DNA of 64,000 nt, taken from the NCBI GenBank assembly GCA_021399435.1, contig JAJTUP010000019.1, forward strand, positions 744,001-808,000, read 5' to 3'. This document shows, in pieces, positions 34,501 to 44,156 of the stretch. The notes beneath the pieces were generated by a model. That model worked only from the letters and a program-made list of their open reading frames with translations, did not search any database and was not told the origin of the DNA. Source of the stretch: Diaporthe sp. PMI_573 (taxonomy: Eukaryota; Ascomycota; Sordariomycetes; Diaporthales; Diaporthaceae). Each line of letters opens with the position of its first letter. The first letter of the stretch is position 1. Both the position numbers and the translations under genes were made by a program.

Positions 34501-35723
34501 CTTTTTTTCTACTTACCAAAGGCACTGTATATACCCGCATTGCTGTTGGTTACTAGCTGCTTCGCACCGGGACAGGGCCCAGATCCGGTGCGGTCACGCC
34601 TGACGACCAGGGCTCGAGCATATCGCCGTGAATGCCGTTGCCGCCTTTCGCACACCAACGCCCGGCCCCAACGTCCGCGCCTCTTATTAACCGACCCCAT
34701 AGGTCCACTGAAACAGCGATACAGATGAGTAATGTTCCGCGGGCGTTGGGCCGGGGAGGGCGGGGGCGGCGCAGACGAACTGCCAGCGGCGGCACTGGCA
34801 CACCACCCCGATCGCAAAGGCACCGCCTCCCCTATCTCGGGAGAGTCGGCGTTGGTGGGTGATAAAGAAGGAAGGGGGGTCCGCAAGAGCCAACAAGGCA
34901 AAAGAACCCTGACGCCCCGTGCCACGGGTAAAAGTCCCGGGTTCCGCCTACCGTGTCCGGGACCCCGGTGACCGGGAGATGGAGGGTCAAGGCGCTCCTC
35001 GTCGTGTTGCACAAGAGCTAGCTCTCCAACTTCATGGAGCGGGCTAGTGCCAGGAATTTCTGTCTCAATCGAAATGCCTAGCTCCGGATGTTGCACGGAT
35101 GGTAGCCGAGTCCAAGTCTGTTGTTGGTCGGCATCCTGTCTTTCACCCACAGTCCACACACCATCTGCTGGGTCGCTGTTCCTGGGAGATGACCACCTTC
35201 TATCCTTCTCCCATGTGACTTTCCCAATTCTGGTCACTCTGGGATTGTGGACCACAATGACACAGCTTTCTGAATGCCCGATCCGCATCCGGCTTGACTC
35301 ACAACACTGTTCCTCTCAAATAGCCTTTGCAGTAAAGAAGGACCCAGATCCTCGGTAGACCCAGGAGCAGCCATTAGCCCATTCTTCCTGGACTCATCTG
35401 TTGGTGTCACAACTGCTGATCACCATCCTGTTTCTGCTACACGTGCTTCTATCGTGCCAACAGCTCGAGGTAACGCTGCAGTCGCAGGGTGGCACCCTTT
35501 TGGAGGTAGTGTTGTATCTCGAGGATGGGTTACATTGTTGGGACATATTAAAGTGAGATCAGGAATGTCGAAGTCCAGAGGCTTCTAACAGCGACGATGA
35601 GTCAGTTCAAGTATTATAGTATGCATGGACGCTTAGAAGTCTGGCGAAATGTTGAGAAAAGTAACCAAAGAACTATACGAGTAAAAGAGTGGTCCACCCG
35701 AATGGCTTTGGACACCTTGTGCT

Positions 35724-35964
35724 CTAATATCCCTCCACATGAAGCGAGTGAGCTTCACAGTCCGGCAATTGTCCGTGATACTGTTAATTGTCTCTGGTGA
35801 AGCATAATAGACGCACCAATAGCAAGACAAGGTCACCTGAGGGATGAGCGTTTGGCCAAAGACATCTTCAATGTTAATTGCTGTGCCCTGGATATCAAAT
35901 GGTGTCATACCGTCGACACTCCCACTTGTAGTGGTTACGGAACCGGAGCGAATTGCTTCATACA
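35724..35964 (-). pseudogene. Possible two-exon gene relic, function unknown
   Basis: On the minus strand, 35964-35837 and 35780-35724 read as protein-like sequence joined by a 56-bp GT-AG intron (GTGACC to ACAG) in phase 0. The first piece contains YEAIRSGSVTTTSG and MTPFDIQGTAINIEDVF; the second reads YHGQLPDCEAHSLHVEGY and then stops. I do not recognise the family. No matching upstream exon or start codon is visible, so it is either the 3' end of a decayed gene or chance. Confidence 0.25.
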
Positions 35965-37385
35965 CTGTACTATCTCTTGTTCATTGTAAACACGCCCTCC
36001 ACACATGGCAGTGTCGCCTTGTTGGCCAGCATGCTTCCTGAGAGCGAGACTCGAGGGTTGGTGTAGCCTCATGGGTTCTCGCGCTTGTTCGTGATCGCAT
36101 GTCGCATGCGTACCGGGCCGCTTCGCTCATGTCGGCGAGAACAGGCTGCGTTGTTGTCATGGTCGACTCTGGTTAGCAGTCCTCGTCCGTCACTGTTGGC
36201 AAAAGTGCATTTGGCGCAGTGGCCCCAGGATTGTACCGGTACATCTTGGTGGTATCTGGCGCCTGCCCCTAGCGGGAGCACCTCACTGGAGCCAGGGGGA
36301 CCCGCACACGCAGGCAGCCTTACTAACTACGTAGTACTGCCTGGTCGGTGTGAGGCTTGCTCGGTGGCTCGTCCCACCCGTGATGACACATGCCTGCTGG
36401 GCCGGCGTCCTCGAGGCGCGTCGGTGAGCTCGATGCGATGTGGATGCAATGCAACATTTCCCCTCTACCTATGTAGTCTGCCTTGGGTCCTCCGTCGGCC
36501 TGGTCGATCGAGCCATGGCGCTTCTGACGGCCCCGATCTGGCCCATGCGTGCCATCCCTGCCCAGCCCTGCCCGCCTGTTTGCTTCAGCTTTGTCGCCGG
36601 CTGGGAGAACACACGCAGCTCAGCCCAGACAAGTGCGTGACAATTGCAAGCCAGGCGAAAGTAGCAGACCATCTGCCAGTGAGCACCTTTGAGGACTGGG
36701 AGTAAGATAAGACCGGCAGGGAGAATGCCAATGCCAGATTGCCCTAGGGCGACTATCCGTAAAGTTTCTGCTGCCAGGTTGGTAGCCGAGGTAGAATATA
36801 CCTACTGCCCCCGGAATGAAGCCTCAGATGGGGTAGGCTCTTTCTTGTCCAATCCCGCAGGAATCCGAGCAACCGTTCATCCTCAGGATTTGCCATCGAT
36901 TCCTGGGTAGTCGCCACAAGACCTCTCGCAGGCCGCGGGCCACTCGTCAGACACGTCGTAGACATATGGGCCCGTTTGGCTTCGTAGTTAAATAAGTAGC
37001 CAAGCTTTGATCTTGTATCGAAATGTTGTACATGTTTGTCGAAAAGGGAGCAGAAGGTCACAAATGTGTCGTGTCTTGTGGCGGCGGGCAAAGTACCACC
37101 GGACTACATGTGATAGGTACCACATGTACTGTTAGCCGCCCCCACGATGCTCGGGTTACACAGGAGAACCGTTGTCTCGGCATTGTTAGTCCAGAGTCTG
37201 AGACTTCGGCAGGGGTATTACCCACTCACTGAGGATGGCATCTGGCTTTCTCTGGCTTCCAATGGCAATACTTGAGACAGGAAGACATCTCCCTAGCCAA
37301 CTGCTAGCTTCCATCTTCATATGGGGTTCATCCAGTAGTTTTAAGAACTTGAGGTTCAGAACTGATCGGCAGCCACAGATATTTC

Positions 37386-37399
37386 GGGGGGGGGGGGGG
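37386..37399. repeat. Poly-G run (14)
   Basis: The longest of several G or C homopolymers of ten or more in noncoding parts of the window. Confidence 0.9.
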
Positions 37400-38013
37400 C
37401 AGAAATGCACAATGTTGAGGAGAGCCAATGTTCTGTTCGAGTTATTACACGGATATCCCTTATCACACAAGCTGCACATGTGGTCGCAGTACTACCAGGC
37501 TGTTTGTAGCCTGGAGGTCTCGCTGGATTTGGCGGTACCAACATCTCAATCCGTCAACCTGCAACGAGGTAACTAGAGCTGAGAGATGTATGTACTGGAA
37601 CAAATCTTTGCCACCCAAGTACCGCCTTCAATAGCTGAGATCGGATATAAAACAACTTGTCCCACCGATTTATTTGAGTGGGCTACAGTGAATACGTGCC
37701 ATTGCGATCCAGCTAGTGTGCGGCACAGCTCATGACAGCGCAAAAGAGTTTCCGTCCCTGGGGCTCCGGGACTCAAGCACCACTTGTCTTGGGTTACACT
37801 AGGTCTTCGGGGGTTCTGAAGCCTCTTGTGAAACATCATTATCGAAGCCCCAAACCAGAACACAGAAGAGCCCCAAAAGCTCAGGGATAGACATTGTTTG
37901 CAGATGTTCATGGGCTCAACATCAGCTTCATTCAACCCCATATTGAAAACAGCGAAACTCTCGCTGCAGGCATGCATGAATCCAGTGTATTCTTGAGGCA
38001 GTATTGAGGCTCT

Positions 38014-38048
38014 CATAGTAGCTGCTGCATAGTAGCTGCTGCATAGTA
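38014..38048. repeat. 14-bp tandem repeat, unit CATAGTAGCTGCTG
   Basis: Two perfect copies and half of a third, in gene-free DNA about 430 bp downstream of the toa1 stop codon. Confidence 0.9.
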
Positions 38049-38476
38049 TCCTGCCCATCTTGGTGTGTGTCACACAACCAATTCGTCGTGTTTCCTGTAA
38101 TGTGCCCCACGCCGCCCAGAAGCGGGACAAGTAAAAGAAAATGCAGCCGGGGTAGTCCCCTCCAAACGCCAAATGATATCTCGACCTGCCCCCCACAAGG
38201 ACGCAGAGCGGCATTCTCCATTTCTCCCGGCTTTATTTGAGGTTTCACCTCATCCTTTGCTACCATCTCCATGCCATTTTTGAGTACGGTGCCTTACGGC
38301 ACAATGAACGAAGACCAGGAACCTACTTATATGGTAGACCCAGTCACTCATGAGCAAGTAGAGTCGGCCGTTAATCGTGGCCCAGGTCTCGACCAAAGCA
38401 AGGATACCAACCAAGCCGCAACGTCCGCCTCGGACCGCCCCCGATCTTGTTGGAAGCCCTCAAACTATCGGGTGGC

Positions 38477-40514
38477 TCACCATTCATACTCGCCAGTCGC
38501 CTTGTGAAAGACGTAGTCCTTTCCGTTGACGTTGAGGACACCGTCCTTCATTGTGCACTTCCTGCTTTGGGGTCAGTATATCTTGTCACGGGCCTTGTTC
38601 GGCGAGTCACGCACCACTTGTTCTTGACGCGCTGGACCTTATCATACATGCAAAGCATGATATGTCCCATGTTTTCCTCGTCGTCGTCATCCGCGATGTC
38701 GACCTCGTCAGGGTCGTCGAGGTCGGAATTGATGGCGTCTTCGTCCGCTTCCTCTCTCTTGATTTCGTCGTCGACACCGTCAAATCCCCCGTCGAATCCT
38801 GACGGACCGCTGGGGGCGGCCTTCCTGCCAACCGACTTGTGTTTGGTGGCCTCCTTCAGCGGCAGCATCAGACCCCCGCCTTCCATCTGCTTGGCTCGAG
38901 CAGCGATCTGGTCATGAAGCATGCGGTCGATCTCAACACGGCCGACTTCGGAAGTCTCCCCATTCTGGTTCTTCCGCATCAAGACGCCCTCGTAGTCTTC
39001 CGCGGTGCCATCGACCTGGGACTGCTGAAAGCCATTGTTCTGCTGCCCGGGGCGAGGTGGCTGGGCTCCGCGCTGCTGCTGCTGCATAGCAAGCTGGTTG
39101 GCCATCTGCTGGCTGTACTGTGCCTGCTGTGGGAGACGCTGGCCCTGATTGGGCTGGGCAGCCGCGCCAGGACGGGGCGGAGCCTGGGAATTCTGCGGCT
39201 GCCCACCCTGACTATAGCCTTGTAGCGCACTAATGCTCGCGGCTGCCCTAGGGCCGTAATGTTGCTGCAGTTGTACAGCTGCGCGCTGAGCGGCAGAGTT
39301 GGCGTTAGCAAACGTGTTTGCCTGGGTAGTCGGTTGTGGCATGCCATTGTTGGCAAGTCCTGGCTCCTGTTTGACGATGGGCTCGGGCTTCATGGACTCA
39401 GGGCGGCCAGAGTACACCCCGGCAACCTGAGATGGCCCAGGGAGACCATTAGCCAATGGCTGTGGCTGGGCGTTGGGCGCAGGCTGAGGGCTGAGGGTTG
39501 CCGATGTGTAGCTCGGCGTGCCCATCTGTTGAATTGCAGCAGCCTGGACACCAGAGGCAGGCTGAGGGGCAGAGACAGATTGTTGAGCCTGAGGCGGGGC
39601 CTGTGCCTGAGGCGGGGCCTGAACTGGAGGTGGTGGGGGAGGGTCCCAGGGAAAGGCGGCGACCTGGAGCTTGGATAGCTTCACCTGCCATCCCTAGTCG
39701 GCCGTAGTCGTTAGCATCTCGTAGGCACGCAGGGGAGTCTGCAGGCACTGCAGCACCCTCATGGCGCAGCAGCCCAGCAGGCAGATTGAGGTGGTGTAAT
39801 ATGGGACGAAGTTATTGAATAATACAGGCATTTGATGACAGCCACTTGGCTTGACAACATGAGTGAGCGCTGTTTTTTTTGGGGGGAGGGGCAGTGCCAG
39901 GCTGCCGCATGCCTCTCCATGTATCACGGTCCGGTGCACGTGAAGGGGGACAGAGTTGGCTCCAGTGCAGAAAAGGAGGGGAAGGCTGACTGGGGTGGCA
40001 AAATCCAATCTTGCTGGCAGGGGTTGAGCTTAAAAGACCCAAATAGCACCCGGGCACCCTCTCGCCAGACCTGACTCCCAGCCGCCCGCCCTTCTTTGCT
40101 CTCTGACCCGGAATCCGCGCCACCGGCCACTGCCTGCAGCTGCTGCGAACAAACAGCCCAGGCAGCCAGGGCGGCCAGCCAACGGCGCTCCGCAAGGGAG
40201 GAGTCAAGATCTGCGCAATGCAAAAACCGACACCGTCTTCGATGCACTGATTGCGTGACGGATGAAACAAAGCAGTGCTCTCATCTGGGCAGCTGGACGG
40301 GAACGGCAAAGACGTCCTGGTGGCGGTGGGTGGCGGTGGGTGGCGGGTGGTGTGACGTGCATCGCAGAGAGAGAAAAGAGAGGAAAGAACACACCTTGCG
40401 CAGCTCCTCCAGGACTTCCTCACCAACGCCCTGGTCCTCAAAGTCGACCCGTGACGCCTCGATCACCTCATTGATGATCTGGTGATAGATGTTGCCGACC
40501 GAAGCGTTCGACAT
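38477..40514 (-). CDS. toa1: Transcription initiation factor TFIIA large subunit (Toa1)
   Basis: Exons 40514-40395, 39693-38615 and 38561-38477 (transcript order) give 427 aa. TFIIA binds TBP on the core promoter and stabilises preinitiation complexes. Exon 1 encodes the four-helix-bundle half: VGNIYHQIINEVIEAS and DQGVGEEVLEELRK. It continues in exon 2 as GWQVKLSKLQVAAFPWDPP. The middle (about 60-330) is a Pro/Gln-rich linker, normal for this family. Next come an acidic patch (SDLDDPDEVDIADDDDEE) and the C-terminal beta-barrel with MLCMYDKVQRVKNKW, and exon 3 gives KCTMKDGVLNVNGKDY ending FHKATGEYEW, the family's standard C-terminus. Intron 2 is 53 bp. Intron 1 is 701 bp, about ten times the usual length here, and contains GGTGGC-type repeats near 40317-40350. 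Without exon 3 the ORF ends in unrelated sequence. Confidence 0.95.
39694..40394 (-). other. Unusually long intron 1 of toa1 (701 bp)
   Basis: The donor follows ELRK (AAG|GTGTGT) and the acceptor is CTAG|GGATGG. The exons join in phase 0 inside a conserved helix. All other introns found in the window are 53-194 bp. Confidence 0.85.
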
Positions 40515-41634
40515 TTTGATCGCAGAACCTGGTCAATCTCGTGTGCCTGGGAGAGGATTCCCGTCAGGAAGGGATGGTTTCGAGGGTGCTGGCCGCGACA
40601 AAGCGTAGTTGCTGCTCAGTTTGGTAGCCCTGGTAGCCCTGGTAGCCCCTTTCGTCGTCCTGCTTCCGCTGCAAGTGCCCTATCCGTGGGCCTCGCTGTG
40701 CACTGCAGTTGTCTACTGTCTGCACGACCCGGATGACGCTTTGGTCGCACGGATGAGAAGGAAACGCAGTGAATGCGATAAGCGTAACAAATGCGCACAA
40801 CAGGCAAAGCGACAGCGAAAGCGGAGGATGTGTGACGCTTTGCTGTGGCCGCGGCGGTACCAGCAGGGCGCCCGTAACAGTTGCAGCAGGCTCAAAGGTG
40901 AGGAAGCGAAGGGCAGTTAGAGAGGCCCTCGGTCCCCTAAGCGATCGATCACCAAGACGCCCCTCACGGCCTCAGAGCCTCAGAGCCTCGGCGCCTGGTT
41001 GCAATCCACCAAATCCAGGGTCTACCGTGAAATGCTTCCCCTTCTCGATGGTATTCTGTTCCAGATGGGGCTTTTGGTCGCAAGCTGGTGGCTGGCTGAC
41101 GCTCGAGTCGGTCTTGACAGCAGGAGTTGTAATGGCCCAAGTTTCGCTTTTATTTGAGGAGGGCGGCTAAAGTACTTTGGCCGCTTACCTAAGCCGGGCG
41201 CTGGCAGTCCGTCTCCCTCCCTTCTGGTCCCCCCCACCTGGCCAGTTCGTTCTGCCGCCTGAGCAACAGCCGCAACTGGGTAGGCGCTAAAACTTGGCTC
41301 TTTGTCGCCACAGCCAGACTGCCGTTCTGCCGTTCCAAGTTTTGTTGCATTGGTAAGGTAGAGTGCTTTGATCTGCTTACTGGCCTGCTTGAGCAATCAC
41401 ATATCTAATATGTTGGTGTTGAGACCCTGTGTATCCAAGACGGGCAGGTCTTGTGCTGCATCTCTGGCAGCCGAGGTCAAGTTACACTGTATCCAGACCA
41501 TCTTTGGAACATGACAGGCACTGCCAACTTTGTCATTATTATTGACCATCTATGACAAGGGTGACACCGGCTTGAGGGCCTGAAAGAATGTCCAAAACAA
41601 GAAATTCGAACATCAAATGAGAGCTGCTCCTCCC
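40515..41634. other. Intergenic region: toa1 promoter and 3' end of the NmrA-like gene
   Basis: No ORF looks like a protein. A triplicated 9-bp unit (GGTAGCCCT) lies at 40623-40649, upstream of toa1. Confidence 0.6.
40623..40649. repeat. 9-bp tandem repeat, unit GGTAGCCCT
   Basis: Three head-to-tail copies about 110 bp upstream of the toa1 start codon. Confidence 0.85.
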
Positions 41635-42730
41635 CTACTGCAGGTCCTTGGTGGCCGGGTTCTTCTTCAGGTGTTCCTCCCAGGTGGTCGGCTTGTCCTC
41701 GAGGATATCAAGCGACAGATCCTTGCCACCGAAATAACCTCCCTCGGCCATCAGCCTCATGTTTTCTAACATCTCCACTGCCGCGAACTCAGGCATCCCA
41801 TTCCCCGTTAGCCCGCCGAGGAACTGCTCGTGCGATGTGCTAGAGAAGCTCGCCGTCGCGCCGGCCTGCGGGAACGCCTTCTTGAACCCGGCAATGATCT
41901 CCAGGGGCGTCAGGTACGCAGTCGCCGCGTACACCTGCCGGCCCAGCAGCTTTTCGCGCTGCAGCACGATGGCCTTGACCCACTTGCCCGTGTCCGCGGC
42001 CGCATCGAACACGGGGAAGGGGGCGTCCTCGGGCACCGGCAGCGCCAGCGTCCAGTCGTTGTTGGGCGGCAGCTGTCGAATCAAGCCGCCAGGCAGGTTG
42101 GCCATAAAGAAGCCTGGCATCAGGAACGTCGCAGGGGTTCCAAGCTGGCGCACGTAGTCCTCAACCAGGGCCTTGCTGTCGAAGTGGTACACGTGGGGCA
42201 GCTTGCCGTTGGTCACTGGTGTTTGCATGTGAGCCGGTGTCTTTGGATTCACCGAGTCGGTGACTGTGGACAGGGTGAGGCACGGTACTTACGCTTGTTG
42301 ACGTTGAGCAGGGAGCTCCAGATGTAGTGTTTCACCCCGGCCTCCTTCGCAGCGTCGGCAAGGTTCTTGCCCTGCTGGATCTCAAGCTCCATATCCATTT
42401 TCTCCCAGTAGTTGGTCATTGTGAACACGGCTGCAGCCCCTGTCATCGCCCTGACCAGAGAGGGCTTGTCGTTAAGATCGGCCTGCACACATGTTAGTTA
42501 TTGATGTTTGGTTGGCAGGGGGCACTCGTCAAGGAGTATAAACCTACAGCCACAACCTCGACTCCCTGAGCGGAAAGCTTCTTGGCTCCATCGCCTTCCA
42601 CACTTCGGGAGACTCCTCGGACGGCCCAGGCATCCTTCAGCTTGGGATCTGTCAGGAACGTGTGGACGATAGAGCCGCCCTGCTTGCCTGTGGCGCCGAA
42701 GACGGTGATGATCTTCTTGTTGGAGGCCAT
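41635..42730 (-). CDS. NmrA-like NAD(P)-binding Rossmann-fold protein
   Basis: Exons 42730-42548, 42482-42293 and 42215-41635 (transcript order) give 317 aa. The N-terminus KKIITVFGATGKQGGSIV is the glycine-rich dinucleotide-binding loop (GxxGxxG) of the atypical short-chain dehydrogenase group. VEVVAADLND, VFTMTNYWE, HYIWSSLLNV and HFDSKALVEDYVR follow in the order seen in NmrA and HSCARG/NMRAL1 proteins. These lack the usual Tyr-x-x-x-Lys catalytic pair and often act as NADP(H) sensors. NmrA itself represses nitrogen-catabolite genes through AreA, but there are many paralogues, so that role should not be assumed. Introns are 65 and 77 bp. The second has several AG choices; the acceptor before TGACCAACGG restores VNKLTNGKLPHVYHF. 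The start at 42730 is the first ATG giving the Rossmann strand. Confidence 0.9.
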
Positions 42731-43724
42731 TGAGGATGATTTTGATAGTAAGCCTGGTAAACTCTTTGCGGAAGAAATTGGTATATTGATGATTGCACAG
42801 ATGCGAGCTGGTGAGAGGTGAAGTTGGTTGTGACGATGATGTCTGATGAACACGAGCTTCAAGACCTTTCATTCCAGAGACATGACGACCTACTTATACA
42901 TCTCGACAACTCGCTTCCTACATAGACAGCTAGCCAAATCCCATCAAGTGGGCCTTCTATTGTTTCGCACGGCCCTGGGCGGCATCGAAGTTGCTTGGTG
43001 ATGCTTTTCCACTAGCAAGGTGGCCAGCACCAGCGCACAGGGCAGTCTCAACCGCGCGGGAGCCTACCTAGGCAGCCAGGGGCGGCTGCTCTGTCATCGC
43101 GCGCGCATTACTAACACAGACCCCAGCGGTACGGTGCCGAACGCGAGGCCCGAGGAGTGTGTGCTTTGCACGCTGCCAAGACGCCGCTGGCTTGGTCCGC
43201 TTAGCAATCGGCCACTACTGCTAGCACTCGATGCGTGTCCAAGATTCGAGAGGCGCTGACCAACGTATTAGTGAAATACAGTAGTGAGCCATTGTGAATC
43301 CTGGGCGGTGGCGCCTGTGTGTGTTCAACGATCAAGGCAAACTCGCAGCAAGGACTGCGGTCGAAATTCTAACGTGTTCTGTTGACAGCTTTGACGTCGA
43401 GAGCGCCCAAGGACACACTGCAAGAGGCCATTTGCTATGGGATAGCCTCTGGAGATCGGTTCTTCAACACCTGTCTTTTATTACATATTGTGGCATCACA
43501 CAAAATTTGGACAGTACAAAGTGCGAAGGCAGATGACTTTTATTATAATCCTTGCACCTGAGTACACTGCGAATGACATGTCTTTTCATGCGAATCCCTC
43601 GTGGTATCCCATTAATCCAACACAAGCCATCCAGGCCCGGAAAGAACGCCCGTTCGTGAATGTCATGACTAATAACAGCTGCTCCCCTTGACTCCTTTAA
43701 CTCCGGGCTTCGGTGCCCTGGATT
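42731..43724. other. Intergenic region upstream of the NmrA-like gene
   Basis: It holds the NmrA-like gene's promoter. No convincing ORF was seen. The short minus-strand frame ending at 43464 is the continuation of the decayed cdc20 copy after its stop codon was lost. Confidence 0.5.
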
Positions 43725-44070
43725 TTGACAAATCGTCATCTTCTTGACCACATCCATGGCGGCCGTACTGGATCAGCCAGTATCCGCGAGTCCAGTCGCA
43801 CTAGACATCTTCTGGAAAGCCATCCGGAACTCCAGGCTCTTCCCCATCGGCGTTCTAAAAGTGTGGGCCTATCCGTGTAACTCTGGGCCCCTTCCTAAGC
43901 AGGCTGGACAGTGAGAGGGAATCGACTTCGCGGTGGGAAGGCCGTGAATTCCAGCCCTGAGTAGACCGTGATTTACTTTGCACTCGAGCTTTCCAGCTCG
44001 GGTGTACACAATGCGCTTCTTCCGATGGTACTTACCTGTTGTACCTGTAGTTGCGAGCATCTTGATCCGA
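43725..44070 (-). pseudogene. Degenerate duplicate of the cdc20 3' end
   Basis: 43725-43852 aligns with the last exon of cdc20 (44157-44275) over almost its whole length, with point changes and small indels; both share ATGGCGGCC and CCAGTCGCAC on the plus strand. The copied C-terminus reads VKKMTIC where cdc20 has VKQMTIR, and its stop codon is lost. A TGA interrupts the frame inside the copied Gly/Ser-rich segment. Further upstream in the copy, 44031-44070 resembles the end of cdc20 exon 1 with its GTAAG splice donor. About 180 bp of unrelated sequence lies where the 53-bp intron would be. The copy has the same orientation as cdc20. Several C-to-T type differences (CGT to TGT, for example) fit decay, perhaps by RIP, but I did not count them. 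Confidence 0.7.
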
Positions 44071-44156
44071 CAAGCGAGCGTCTTATTTCAACGAATCTTC
44101 ACCCATTCTTCGTCAATTCTTCGTCTATTCCTCGTCCATTCATGCGAGCTCTCATT

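Larger units (their letters stand above)
26900..38476. other. 11.6-kb stretch without a defensible gene
   Basis: The many short ORFs on both strands have shuffled-looking composition and no family motif. The longest (27111-28028 minus, 305 aa) is Pro/Ser/Arg-rich and probably not coding. There are simple tracts: AGC/GTC repeats around 29060-29135, GCATC repeats near 29750-29775, a run of 14 G at 37386-37399 and a 14-bp tandem at 38014. Sequence near 29034-29215 and 29559-29605 is rich in short AAGTACC/GGTACC motifs. Two patches on the minus strand (about 34900-35374 and 35724-35964) look like decayed exons. No terminal repeats, target-site duplications or transposase/reverse transcriptase motifs are visible. 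Confidence 0.55.

Noticed and set aside
34509..35288. 259-codon minus-strand ORF as one intact gene
   Set aside because: Only its first hundred or so codons look protein-like; the rest is Arg/Gly/Pro-rich and lacks a partner exon.
37573..38214. 213-codon ORF on the minus strand
   Set aside because: It includes the 14-bp tandem repeat, has irregular composition and no splice-linked homology that I recognise.
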